From NCBI RefSeq assembly GCF_019890635.1, contig NZ_JAIOAB010000017.1, positions 53,086 through 117,085 on the forward strand: a stretch of DNA of 64,000 bases, given 5' to 3'. Origin of the DNA: Streptomyces sennicomposti (lineage in GTDB: Bacteria; Actinomycetota; Actinomycetes; Streptomycetales; Streptomycetaceae). Shown here one piece after another: positions 8,005 through 15,964 of the stretch. A program made the translations under genes and the position numbers. Under the pieces are notes generated by a model. The model searched no databases. It saw only the letters and a program-made list of their open reading frames with translations, and had not been told where the DNA came from. The first letter of the stretch is position 1, and the number at the start of each line of letters is the position of its first letter.

Positions 8005-9111
8005 CTACCCGCCGTCGCCCGGCCGCCCGTCGTCGGGCCTCGCGGGCGGCGGGCCGAGGATCTCGGCGAGGTCGTAGCGGACGGGCTCCTCCAGCTGGGC
8101 GTAGGTGCAGCTGCGCGGGGTGCGGTCCGGGCGCCAGCGGCGGAAGCGCGCCGTGTGCCGGAACCGCGCCCCGTTCTCCATGTGGTCGTACGCCACCTCG
8201 GCGACCCGCTCGGGCCTGAGCGGCACCCACGACAGGTCCTTCTTGCCCGACCAGCGGCTCGGCGCCCCCGGCAGCCGGGCCGACTCGTGGGCCGCCTCCT
8301 CGGACCAGGCCGCCCACGGGTGCCCGGCCGCGCTGTCCATGCGCAGCGGCGCCAGCTCCTCGATCAGCTCGGCCCGCCGCTTCATCGGGAACGCCGCCGA
8401 CACGCCGACGTGCTGGAGGCGGCCCTCGTCGTCGTAGAGGCCGAGCAGCAGGGAGCCGACCACCGGGCCGGACTTGTGGTGGCGGTAGCCGGCGACGACC
8501 ACGTCGGCCGTCCGCTCGTGCTTGATCTTGAACATGGCGCGCTCGTCCTGGAGGTAGCGCAGCCCCGGCGGCTTGGCGATCACCCCGTCCAGCCCCGCGC
8601 CCTCGTACTGCTCGAACCACCGCCGGGCCACCTCGACGTCCCGCGTCGCGGGCGCCACATGCACCGGGGCCGTGACCCCGGCGAGCGCCCTGACCAGCAG
8701 CGCCCGCCGGTCCGACAGCGGTACGTCGAGCAGCGACTCGTCGTCCAGGGCGAGCAGGTCGAAGGCGACGAAGGAGGCCGGGGTCCGCTCGGCCAGCGTG
8801 CGCACCCGGGAGTCGGCGGGATGGATGCGCTCGGTCAGCGCGTCGAAGTCCAGCCGCCCCTCGCGGGCGATCACGATCTCCCCGTCCAGCACGCACCGCT
8901 CGGGCACCCGCTCCTTCAGCGCCGCCACCAGCTCGGGGAAGTACCTGGTCAACGGCTTGCCGGTCCGGCTGCCCAGCTCCACCTCGGGGCCGTCGCGGAA
9001 CACGATCGCCCGGAAGCCGTCCCACTTCGCCTCGTACTGCATGTCCGGCGGGATCCTCGCCACCGACTTGGCGAGCATCGGCTTCACGGGCGGCATCACG
9101 GGCAGCTCCAT
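8005..9111 (-). CDS. ATP-dependent DNA ligase (LigC type)
   Basis: Stand-alone ATP-dependent DNA ligase of 368 residues, probably used in non-homologous end joining or excision repair. The adenylated lysine is Lys29 in YEAKWDGFRA (motif I), followed by LDGEIV (motif III), FDLLAL, GLDGVIAKPPG (motif IV) and FKIKHERTADVVV (motif V). The C-terminal OB-fold segment (KDLSWVPLRPERVAEVAYDHME) is complete. It is divergently transcribed from a LigD-type polymerase gene, so the two activities found fused in some bacteria's LigD occur here as separate neighbours. The last 20 residues are disordered and Pro/Gly/Asp-rich. Confidence 0.9.
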   Translation of the reverse strand: MELPVMPPVKPMLAKSVARIPPDMQYEAKWDGFRAIVFRDGPEVELGSRTGKPLTRYFPELVAALKERVPERCVLDGEIVIAREGRLDFDALTERIHPADSRVRTLAERTPASFVAFDLLALDDESLLDVPLSDRRALLVRALAGVTAPVHVAPATRDVEVARRWFEQYEGAGLDGVIAKPPGLRYLQDERAMFKIKHERTADVVVAGYRHHKSGPVVGSLLLGLYDDEGRLQHVGVSAAFPMKRRAELIEELAPLRMDSAAGHPWAAWSEEAAHESARLPGAPSRWSGKKDLSWVPLRPERVAEVAYDHMENGARFRHTARFRRWRPDRTPRSCTYAQLEEPVRYDLAEILGPPPARPDDGRPGDGG

Positions 9112-9255
9112 GCAGCGATTGTGCGTGTTCGCGAGGGGCCGCGCCCGTCAGCGGGCGTGGCGTGCCCGCCCGGCAGCGCCTGTGCGCCCAGGGAGGGCGG
9201 CCCGTCCGCGACGCCCGGTGTGCGGGGACCGCACCCTGCGCCTACCGTGGCACGC

Positions 9256-10290
9256 ATGGGCGAAGCGGTGGAACTGGACGTGGCCGGCCGGACCGTGCGG
9301 CTGTCCAGTCCGGACAAGGTCTTCTTCCCGGAGCGCGGCTACACCAAGCTGGACGTGGCCCGCTACTACCAGGCGGTCGCCCCCGGCATCCTGCGCGCCC
9401 TGCGCGACCGCCCCACCACCCTGGAGCGCTATCCGGACGGCATCACCGGCGAGTGGTTCTACCAGAAGCGGGCGCCCAAGGGCATGCCCGACTGGATCCC
9501 GACCGCGCACATCACCTTCCCCAGCGGGCGCAGCGCCGACGAGATGTGCCCCACCGAGGAGGCGGCCGTGGTGTGGGCCGCCCAGTACGGCACCCTCACC
9601 TTCCACCCCTGGCCGGTGCGCCGCGACGACGTCGACCACCCGGACGAACTGCGCATCGACCTCGACCCGCAGCCCGGCACCGACTACGACGACGCGGTCC
9701 GCGCCGCCGGTGAACTGCGCGCCGTGCTGGAGGAGTTCGGCGGACTGCGCGGCTGGCCCAAGACCTCCGGCGGGCGCGGACTGCACGTCTTCGTGCCCAT
9801 CGAGCCGCGCTGGACCTTCACCCAGGTACGCCGGGCCGCCATCGCGGCGGGCCGGGAGCTGGAGCGCCGGATGCCCGAGCAGGTGACCACCAAGTGGTGG
9901 AAGGAGGAACGCGGCGCCCGGATCTTCGTGGACTACAACCAGACCGCCCGCGACCGCACCATCGCCTCCGCCTACTCCGTGCGCCCCCGCCCGAACGCCC
10001 CCGTCTCCGCGCCGCTGCGCTGGGAGGAGGTGGGCGTCGCGCACCCCGAGGACTTCGACATCACCACGATGCCCGCCCGGTTCGCCGAGGTGGGCGACGT
10101 GCACGCCGACATGGACGACCACGCCTACGCGCTGGACGCGCTGCTGGAGCTGGCCGACCGCGACGAGCGCGAGCACGGCCTCGGCGATCTGCCCTATCCG
10201 CCCGATCACCCGAAGATGCCGGGCGAGCCGAAACGCGTCCAGCCCAGCCGCGCCAAGCGGGACGACCGGCCCGCCTCCGAGGCGTCGTAG
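9256..10290 (+). CDS. LigD-type DNA polymerase/primase (PolDom)
   Basis: Archaeo-eukaryotic-primase-like polymerase domain used for end filling in non-homologous end joining. It has 344 residues. The metal-binding motif IDLDP (Asp135, Asp137) is followed by KTSGGRGLHVFVP, which carries the motif II histidine, and IFVDYNQTARDRT, which carries the third acidic residue. The product begins directly with the family's N-terminal (SSPDKVFFPERGYTKLD). The C-terminal tail is Lys/Arg/Pro-rich. No ligase or nuclease domain is fused, and no ku gene is in the window. The gene is head-to-head with the LigC-type ligase, with 144 bases between their starts. Confidence 0.9.
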   Translation: MGEAVELDVAGRTVRLSSPDKVFFPERGYTKLDVARYYQAVAPGILRALRDRPTTLERYPDGITGEWFYQKRAPKGMPDWIPTAHITFPSGRSADEMCPTEEAAVVWAAQYGTLTFHPWPVRRDDVDHPDELRIDLDPQPGTDYDDAVRAAGELRAVLEEFGGLRGWPKTSGGRGLHVFVPIEPRWTFTQVRRAAIAAGRELERRMPEQVTTKWWKEERGARIFVDYNQTARDRTIASAYSVRPRPNAPVSAPLRWEEVGVAHPEDFDITTMPARFAEVGDVHADMDDHAYALDALLELADRDEREHGLGDLPYPPDHPKMPGEPKRVQPSRAKRDDRPASEAS

Positions 10291-10320
10291 GCCCCCGAGG
10301 CGTCGTGGAAGACCCTCGTC

Positions 10321-11109
10321 TCACTCCCGCGGCGCCGGCCGCAGTACGGCGAACCGGGCGCCGTACGGATCGGCGAGGCGGGCGACGCGGCCGACCCCCG
10401 CGATGTCGGTGGCGGGCAGCCGGACCGTGCCGCCCAGCTCCGCCGCCCGGGCGACCACGGCGTCCGCGTCCAGCACGGCGAAGTACGGCAGCCAGTACGC
10501 GCCCGCCGCCGCCTCGGCCGGATCGTCGCCGAGCGGCACGAAACCGCCGAACATGGCGTCCTCGCCGCCGCCCGCCGGATTGACGCAGGTGTACGTGCCG
10601 TCCGGGAAGGACACCGCGGAGGTCTCCAGCCCCAGCACGCGGTGGTAGAAGGCGGCGGCCGCCGCGATGTCCGGCGTGTACAGCTCGACCCAGCACAGGG
10701 CGCCGGGTGCGCCCGCCACGTCCACGCCCGCGGTCCGCCCCGGCTGCCACAGCCCGAACGGCACGCCCGCCCGGTCGGCGAGGAGCGCCATGTGGCCCTC
10801 GCCCATGACGTCGATCGGATGGACCAGCACACGGCCGTGCGCCTGCTCGGCGGCCGCGGCGGTCGCCCGGGCGTCGGGGGTGCGGAAGTACACGGTCCAG
10901 GACGGCGGCCCCTGGCTCGGCTGGATCTCCATGCCGCCGGCCACCGTACGGCCGTCCAGCTGGAAGAAGCCGTAGCCGCCGCTGCCGGGCCCGGCCGGGC
11001 GGAACTCCCAGCCGAACAGGGCGCGGTAGAAGGCGCGGGCGCCGTCGAGGTCGGGGGCGCCGACGTCGATCCAGTCGGGGGCGCCGTCGGTGAAACGGGT
11101 GGTGAGCAT
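10321..11109 (-). CDS. VOC-superfamily protein with two glyoxalase-like domains
   Basis: A 262-residue protein with two vicinal-oxygen-chelate (glyoxalase/bleomycin-resistance-like) domains: residues about 8-120 (PDWIDVGAPDLDGARAFYRALFGWEF) and about 135-258 (CWVELYTPDIAAAAAFYHRVLGLE). Two-domain members of this group in streptomycetes are usually annotated as VOC-family or hydroxylase-like proteins without a known substrate. A strong GAGGAGG site lies 7 bases before the ATG at 11109. I cannot assign a reaction. It ends convergently with the polymerase gene, leaving a 30-base gap. Confidence 0.8.
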   Translation of the reverse strand: MLTTRFTDGAPDWIDVGAPDLDGARAFYRALFGWEFRPAGPGSGGYGFFQLDGRTVAGGMEIQPSQGPPSWTVYFRTPDARATAAAAEQAHGRVLVHPIDVMGEGHMALLADRAGVPFGLWQPGRTAGVDVAGAPGALCWVELYTPDIAAAAAFYHRVLGLETSAVSFPDGTYTCVNPAGGGEDAMFGGFVPLGDDPAEAAAGAYWLPYFAVLDADAVVARAAELGGTVRLPATDIAGVGRVARLADPYGARFAVLRPAPRE

Positions 11110-11339
11110 CGTCGCCCTCCTCGGCAGGGGCCGCTGTCCGCTCTGCGCTTGCGTCTGCTCTGCTCTGCTCTGCCGAGTCTCGCACCGCCCGCCGGCGATC
11201 GCCGCCGCACACGCGGGTGGGCGCGCCGCCGTGCGCACGCGCCGCCGCCGGGCCATCATCGAGGCGGCCGGCGGACTGTGAACGCCGCGTTGAGTGCGCG
11301 TTGATCGAACGTTTTTCGCCGCCTGCCACGCTTTCGGAC

Positions 11340-11585
11340 ATGCACATCGAGACCATGACCCCGGCCGACCCGGCCTGGCAGGCCCAGGCGCTGTGCGCGC
11401 AGACCGGGGCCGACTTCTTCTTCCCCGAGCCGGGCAGCTCCGTGCGCGAGGCCAAGCGCATCTGCGCCCTGTGCGAGATGCGCCCGGCCTGCCTGGAGTA
11501 CGCCCTCGCCCACGACGAACGCTTCGGCGTCTGGGGCGGCCTGTCCGAGAAGGAACGGCTCGGCCTGCGCCGGACCGCGCGCTAG
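11340..11585 (+). CDS. WhiB-family (Wbl) iron-sulfur transcription factor
   Basis: Small (81 residues) Wbl protein. The four cluster-ligating cysteines are Cys19, Cys42, Cys45 and Cys51 (spacing C-x22-C-x2-C-x5-C), followed by the GVWGG turn and a short basic tail (LRRTAR). Wbl proteins bind a 4Fe-4S cluster and usually act with the principal sigma factor on development, redox or antibiotic genes. Which S. coelicolor Wbl this corresponds to I cannot say. No good ribosome-binding site precedes the ATG. The stop codon (TAG, 11583-11585) lies within the CTAG target site of the adjacent MITE-like element. Confidence 0.88.
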   Translation: MHIETMTPADPAWQAQALCAQTGADFFFPEPGSSVREAKRICALCEMRPACLEYALAHDERFGVWGGLSEKERLGLRRTAR

Positions 11586-11762
11586 GCCGTGTCGTCAAAT
11601 TCCCGCCTGCTCCGCGACGCCATGCACGCACTCTCGCCGCACCGGACCCAGACCCGAGTACGTCCAGTACGAGGGTCAGGATCCGGCACGCCGAGAGCAC
11701 GCACCTGACGCCGCAGAGCGCGCCCTCCGGGCGGACGGCGGGAATTTGACGACACGGCCTAG
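11582..11762. mobile_element. MITE-like element with 22-bp terminal inverted repeats and CTAG target duplication
   Basis: Positions 11582-11607 and 11737-11762 are perfect inverted repeats over 26 bases. The outer four bases on both sides are CTAG, which reads as a target duplication, so the element itself is 11586-11758 (173 bp). The terminal repeat begins GGCCGTGTCGTCAAATTCCC. The interior has further imperfect complementarity around a GTAC-rich centre, so the whole element could fold as one long hairpin. It encodes no protein. It lies between convergent genes and may also serve as a bidirectional terminator. Confidence 0.8.
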
Positions 11763-11783
11763 AGGCGCGCGGCCCGGCGGGGC

Positions 11784-12761
11784 TCACGCGCCGGCGCGGG
11801 CCGCCATCCGGGCCTTGCGGGCCGCCAGCTTCGCGTCGAACTTGGCCGCCTCCGCGTCCAGACCGCCCATGAACAGACCCAGTTCCTCCTGCGCCCGCAC
11901 GCCCTCGGGGCCGAGGCCGTCGATGTCCAGCACCTTCAGATGGCGCAGCACCGGCTGCAGCACGTCGTCGTGGTGGATGCGCAGGTTGTAGACCTCGCCG
12001 ATGGCCATCTGCGCCGCCGCCCGCTCGAAGCCGGGGATGCCGTGGCCGGGCATGCGGAACTCCACCACCACGTCCCGCACCGCCTGCATGGTGAGGTCGG
12101 GTGCGAGTTCGAAGGCCGCCTTGAGCAGATTGCGGTAGAAGACCATGTGCAGGTTCTCGTCGGTCGCGATGCGCGCGAGCATGCGGTCGCAGACCGGATC
12201 GCCGGACTGGTGGCCGGTGTTGCGGTGCGAGATACGGGTGGCCAGCTCCTGGAAGGCGACGTAGGCGATCGAGTGCAGCATCGAGTGCCGGTTGTCGGAC
12301 TCGAAGCCCTCGCTCATGTGCGACATCCGGAACTGCTCCAGCTTGTCCGGGTCCACCGCGCGCGAGGTGAGCAGGTAGTCCCGCATCACGATGCCGTGCC
12401 GGCCCTCCTCCGCAGTCCAGCGGTGCACCCAGGTGCCCCACGCGCCGTCCCGGCCGAACAGGCTGGCGATCTCGTGGTGGTAGCTGGGGAGGTTGTCCTC
12501 GGTCAGCAGGTTCACGACCAGCGCGGTCCGGCCGATCTCCGTGACCTTGGACTGCTGCTTGTCCCACGCCTCGCCGTCGGCGAACTGGCCGGGGAAGTTG
12601 CGGCCGTCGCTCCACGGGACGTACTCGTGCGGCATCCAGTCCTTGGCGACCTTCAGATGCCGGTTCAGTTCCCGCTCGACCACTTCCTCCAGTGCGTACA
12701 GCAGCCGGGCGTCGGTCCAGACGGCGGACGGGCTGCCGAGGTGCGGGGAAGTGATCGTCAT
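11784..12761 (-). CDS. acyl-[acyl-carrier-protein] desaturase
   Basis: Soluble diiron acyl-ACP desaturase (FAB2/DesA family, 325 residues) that introduces a double bond into membrane fatty acids. Diiron ligands sit in EDNLPSYHHE (near residue 88), EEGRHG (near 117) and TDENLHMVF (near 199). The C-terminal region MPGHGIPGFE is typical of actinobacterial members. The C-terminus is Ala/Arg/Lys-rich. The ATG at 12761 follows a GGGGGACG stretch. The upstream region holds a dense cluster of inverted and direct repeats (12851-12902), which suggests dedicated transcriptional control of membrane unsaturation. Confidence 0.9.
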   Translation of the reverse strand: MTITSPHLGSPSAVWTDARLLYALEEVVERELNRHLKVAKDWMPHEYVPWSDGRNFPGQFADGEAWDKQQSKVTEIGRTALVVNLLTEDNLPSYHHEIASLFGRDGAWGTWVHRWTAEEGRHGIVMRDYLLTSRAVDPDKLEQFRMSHMSEGFESDNRHSMLHSIAYVAFQELATRISHRNTGHQSGDPVCDRMLARIATDENLHMVFYRNLLKAAFELAPDLTMQAVRDVVVEFRMPGHGIPGFERAAAQMAIGEVYNLRIHHDDVLQPVLRHLKVLDIDGLGPEGVRAQEELGLFMGGLDAEAAKFDAKLAARKARMAARAGA

Positions 12762-12850
12762 GGATACTCCAGGGGGACGTGCGGGGGCCGGGCGGGAGCC
12801 GGCACCGCCGAGCGGGAAACGGTCGAACAGGCCGGCGAGCGGTGCCGGCC

Positions 12851-12902
12851 AACCTACGGAATCGTAGGCTACGAGACCGTAGGTTACGTAACCGTAGGTT
12901 AA
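12851..12902. promoter_or_regulatory. operator-like repeat cluster upstream of the desaturase
   Basis: In 52 bases there are three overlapping symmetries: CCTACG-GAAT-CGTAGG at 12853-12868 (perfect arms), the perfect 12-bp palindrome GGTTACGTAACC at 12882-12893, and an 11-bp direct repeat ACCGTAGGTTA at 12876-12886 and 12891-12901. The patch is much AT-richer than its surroundings and lies 90-140 bases before the desaturase start. The rest of the 302-base gap (12762-13063) shows only a short direct repeat (CCGTAAAGACCG-like) and nothing gene-like. The binding protein is unknown; a TetR or GntR regulator would fit. Confidence 0.55.
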
Positions 12903-13063
12903 GGCCGCCGTAAAGACCGCCGTAAAGACCGCCCCGCGTACCCCGTCCGGCCCGCCCCGACGGGCCGTATGACGGACCGTGAGCGGCAGCGCGTCCCGCC
13001 CGTGCGCCGCGGGACACGCGGCCGTCTCACCCGTTCGGCCGCTCCATGGAAGAGCCGGCGCCG

Positions 13064-14689
13064 CTACTCCGTGGCCGCGACGGCCTCCCAGGTGGTCTCC
13101 CTCAGCTCCCCGTCCTCCACCAGGAACCAGCGGGTGATGCCGATCGAGCGCAGGAACGGCAGATCGTGACCCGCCACGATCAGCGCGCCCTCGTACGACT
13201 CCAGCGCGCTGGTCAGCCGGCGCACGCTCGCCATGTCGAGGTTGTTCGTCGGCTCGTCCAGCAACAGCAGCTGGGGCGCGGGCTCGGCCAGCATCAGCGC
13301 GGCGAGCGCGGCCCGGAAGCGTTCGCCGCCGGACAGCGTCCCCGCCTTCTGGTCGGCCCGCGCGCCCCGGAACAGGAACCGGGCCAGCCGGGCCCTGACG
13401 CGGTTGGCGGTGGCGTCCGGCGCGAACCGGGCCACGTTCTCCACGACGCTCAGCTCGTCGTCGAGGACGTCCAGCCGCTGCGGCAGGAACCGCAGCGGCA
13501 CGTGCGCCACCGCCTCCCCGGACACCGGCGGCAGCTCACCGGCGACGGTGCGCAGCAGCGTCGTCTTGCCCGCGCCGTTGCGCCCGACCAGCGCCACCCG
13601 CTCCGGGCCGCGCAGATCGAGCCCGCCGCTCACGCGCGCGCCGTACGCCGTCCTGAGGTCCCGCAGGGTGAGCACATCGCGGCCCGGCGGCACCGCCGTG
13701 TACGGGAGTTCGACGCGGATCTCGTCGTCGTCGCGCACCGCCTCCACCGCCTCGTCCAGGCGCTCCTTGGCCGCGGTGAGCCGCTCCTCGTGCAGGATGC
13801 GGTGCTTGCCGGCCGACTCCTGGGCGGCCCGCTTGCGCGCGCCCATCACGATCTTCGGCTCCCGCTTGCTGTCCCACATCTTCTGGCCGTACCGCTTGCG
13901 GCGGGCCAACTTGACCTGGGCGTCGACCAGTTCGCGCTTCTGGCGGCGCAGATCGGACTCGGCGACGCGCACCATCCGCTCGGCGGCGTCCTGTTCGACG
14001 GCGAGGGCCTCCTCGTACGCCGCGTAGTTGCCGCCGTACCAGGTGACCCGGCCGGCGCGCAGATCGGCGATCTGGTCCACCAGGTCCAGCAGTTCGCGGT
14101 CGTGGCTGACCACGACCAGCACGCCGGGCCAGGCCGCGACGGCCGCGTACAGCCGCCGCCGCGCGTACAGGTCGAGGTTGTTCGTGGGCTCGTCCAGCAG
14201 CAGCACGTCGGGGCGGCGCAGCAGCAGCGCGGCCAGCCGGAGCAGCACCGACTCGCCGCCGGAGACCTCGCCGACGGTGCGGTCCAGGCCGATGTGGCCG
14301 AGTCCGAGTTCGCCGAGCGTGGCCAGGGCGCGTTCCTCCACGTCCCAGTCGTCGCCGACGGTCTCGAAGTGCTCCTCGGCCGCGTCGCCCGCCTCGATGG
14401 CGTGCAGCGCGGCCCGCTGCGCGGCGATGCCGAGGGCCTCGTCCACCCGCAGGCCGGTGCCGAGGGTGACGTTCTGCGGGAGGCAGCCGACCTCGCCGGC
14501 CACCCGGACGACGCCGTCGGACGGTGTCAGCTCGCCCGCGATCAGCTTCAGCAGGGTGGATTTCCCGGTGCCGTTGACGCCGACGAGGCCGGTGCGGCCG
14601 GGGCCGAAGGCGATGTCGAGGCCGGAGAAGACGGACGTGCCGTCGGGCCAGGCGAAGGACAGTGCGGTGCAGGTGATGGATGGTGACAT
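13064..14689 (-). CDS. ABC-F family ATPase (possible ribosome-protection protein)
   Basis: Soluble ABC-F protein of 541 residues with two nucleotide-binding domains and no membrane domain. Walker A motifs are GVNGTGKST (residues 37-45) and GRNGAGKTT, signatures VSGGES and LSGGER, and both Walker B sites read LLLDEPTNNLD. The basic interdomain linker (about 215-320, RKRYGQKMWDSKREPK) is the part that reaches the ribosomal P site in antibiotic-resistance ABC-Fs. Together with the long leader upstream, this suggests a drug-inducible ribosome-protection factor, but housekeeping translation factors share the architecture. The ATG at 14689 begins MSPSITCTALSF, a usual family start. Confidence 0.85.
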   Translation of the reverse strand: MSPSITCTALSFAWPDGTSVFSGLDIAFGPGRTGLVGVNGTGKSTLLKLIAGELTPSDGVVRVAGEVGCLPQNVTLGTGLRVDEALGIAAQRAALHAIEAGDAAEEHFETVGDDWDVEERALATLGELGLGHIGLDRTVGEVSGGESVLLRLAALLLRRPDVLLLDEPTNNLDLYARRRLYAAVAAWPGVLVVVSHDRELLDLVDQIADLRAGRVTWYGGNYAAYEEALAVEQDAAERMVRVAESDLRRQKRELVDAQVKLARRKRYGQKMWDSKREPKIVMGARKRAAQESAGKHRILHEERLTAAKERLDEAVEAVRDDDEIRVELPYTAVPPGRDVLTLRDLRTAYGARVSGGLDLRGPERVALVGRNGAGKTTLLRTVAGELPPVSGEAVAHVPLRFLPQRLDVLDDELSVVENVARFAPDATANRVRARLARFLFRGARADQKAGTLSGGERFRAALAALMLAEPAPQLLLLDEPTNNLDMASVRRLTSALESYEGALIVAGHDLPFLRSIGITRWFLVEDGELRETTWEAVAATE

Positions 14690-14931
14690 GGGCGCCTCGC
14701 GGTTGCTGGGTGCGGTCTGGGGGCAGACGCGTGTCGAGACACCGCGGGGCGGGGAGGCCGTGTAGGAGAGGAGGCACGGGGCAGGAGAAGAGCCCTGGGC
14801 CGGACTTCCGTGAGGACGGCTCGGACGCCGAGGTCGGACGCGACGCACACACCTGACCGGTGTGACGCGGTGTCTCAGGACCTCAGACGAGCAACGTCCT
14901 TCTCCAATCGACGGCAACAGGAACGCTGTAC
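14690..14931 (-). promoter_or_regulatory. long 5' leader of the ABC-F gene with a hairpin
   Basis: The putative promoter at 14932-14961 leaves a transcribed leader of roughly 230 bases. It contains the hairpin CACACC-TGACC-GGTGTG (14848-14864) and an out-of-frame open frame starting at 14850 that runs across the ABC-F start. Resistance ABC-F and methyltransferase genes are often controlled by antibiotic-dependent attenuation in such leaders. I see no clear terminator/antiterminator pair, so this is a hypothesis. The remaining bases up to 15009 hold the GPP34 gene's ribosome-binding site. Confidence 0.3.
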
Positions 14932-14961
14932 AACGTACGAGCGGCTCCGGGCGGCTGTCAA
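14932..14961 (-). promoter_or_regulatory. putative vegetative promoter of the ABC-F gene
   Basis: On the minus strand TTGACA (14961-14956), a perfect -35 hexamer, is followed after 18 bases by TACGTT (14937-14932), which matches TAnnnT of streptomycete principal-sigma promoters. The -10 lies inside TACGTTGTACAGCG; a nearly identical sequence precedes the hopanoid operon (55488-55501), so a repressor may bind here. Confidence 0.5.
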
Positions 14962-15009
14962 CGAATATTCGCGTGGGCCCCGCGCCCACCGTGCGAAGGA
15001 GATCCGCCC

Positions 15010-15708
15010 ATGTCCGACGGCCCGCCCCCGCAGACCCTCCCGGCCCCACCGCTCCCGCTGTCGCTGCCGGCCCGCCTCTACCTGCTGGCCTGGGACACCT
15101 CGCGCCGGCGCCTCACCGGCGCCGACCGGCTGCCCCACCTGGTGCGGGCCGGCGCGCTGACCGAGCTGGTCCGGCGCGGGCTGCTGGTGGACGACGACGG
15201 CATCGCCACCCCCGTCGACCTGGACGCCCGCACCGGCGACGCGGTGCTGGACGGCCTCCTCGACCTGGTCCGCGAGTCCTGCCCCCGCCGCTGGCGGACC
15301 TGGGTCACGCTGCGCGCCCGGTACACGCTGGTGGCCGTGCGCGAGCAACTGGCCGCCGAGGGGTATCTGCGCGCGGAGAAGCGGCGGGTCTTCGGGGTCT
15401 TCCCCACGGTGGAGTACGTCCTGGAGCGCGTCGCCGCCGTGGACGCGCTGCGCGCGGAGGCGCGGCAGGTGCTGGACGGCGACCGTCCGGCGGCGGAGGT
15501 CACCGAGCTGACCGCCGCAGCGGTCGCCCTGGCCGCCGCGGCCCGGCTGGGCACCCTCGTGCCCGACCGGGAGCGCGGCCGGCACCGGCGGCGCATCGAG
15601 GAACTGACCGAACGCGGCACGGCGGCGGTCCCGGCCCTGCGCGGCGTGGTCCGCGAGGTCCGCACGGCACTGACGGCGACGACGGCCACGGCGGCGACGG
15701 GCGGCTGA
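15010..15708 (+). CDS. GPP34 (GOLPH3/Vps74-like) family protein
   Basis: A 232-residue GPP34-domain protein. The fold is best known from eukaryotic GOLPH3, which binds phosphatidylinositol-4-phosphate at the Golgi. Streptomycetes carry many paralogues of unknown role. Supporting segments are LYLLAWDTSRRRL at the start, LVRAGALTELVRRGLLVDDDG and the GYLRAEKRRVFGVFPTVEYVL segment. Residues 168-215 form the helical end typical of the family. An AAGGAG site stands 8 bases before the ATG. The gene is divergent from the ABC-F gene; no functional link is evident. The 256 bases after it (15709-15964) hold nothing I recognise. Confidence 0.8.
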   Translation: MSDGPPPQTLPAPPLPLSLPARLYLLAWDTSRRRLTGADRLPHLVRAGALTELVRRGLLVDDDGIATPVDLDARTGDAVLDGLLDLVRESCPRRWRTWVTLRARYTLVAVREQLAAEGYLRAEKRRVFGVFPTVEYVLERVAAVDALRAEARQVLDGDRPAAEVTELTAAAVALAAAARLGTLVPDRERGRHRRRIEELTERGTAAVPALRGVVREVRTALTATTATAATGG

Positions 15709-15964
15709 GCCGGGGGACCGGTACGGTCGGGGCGGCCGGCCGAGCGGTGGCGTGTCCCCGCCCCGCAGCCGACGGACCCCGGGGCGAGCGCCCGCGACCG
15801 GCTCGTCCTGAGCCACCCGCGACCGTTCGTACGCGACCCTCCCGCCGCCGGGAGGGCCGGGCGCGCCCCTGCCCGCGAGTCCGCGCCCACCCCTTGCGCC
15901 GGCTGTCACGTCCATGTCGGATTTCTGCTGGACCGGTCCCCGCCCCGCTGGTTGAGTGGCGGGC

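Noticed and set aside
14548..14850. A 100-codon frame starting in the ABC-F leader as a real protein
   Set aside because: It overlaps the ABC-F gene out of frame for most of its length and is a Pro/Ser/Ala-rich shadow; only its start region could matter as a leader.
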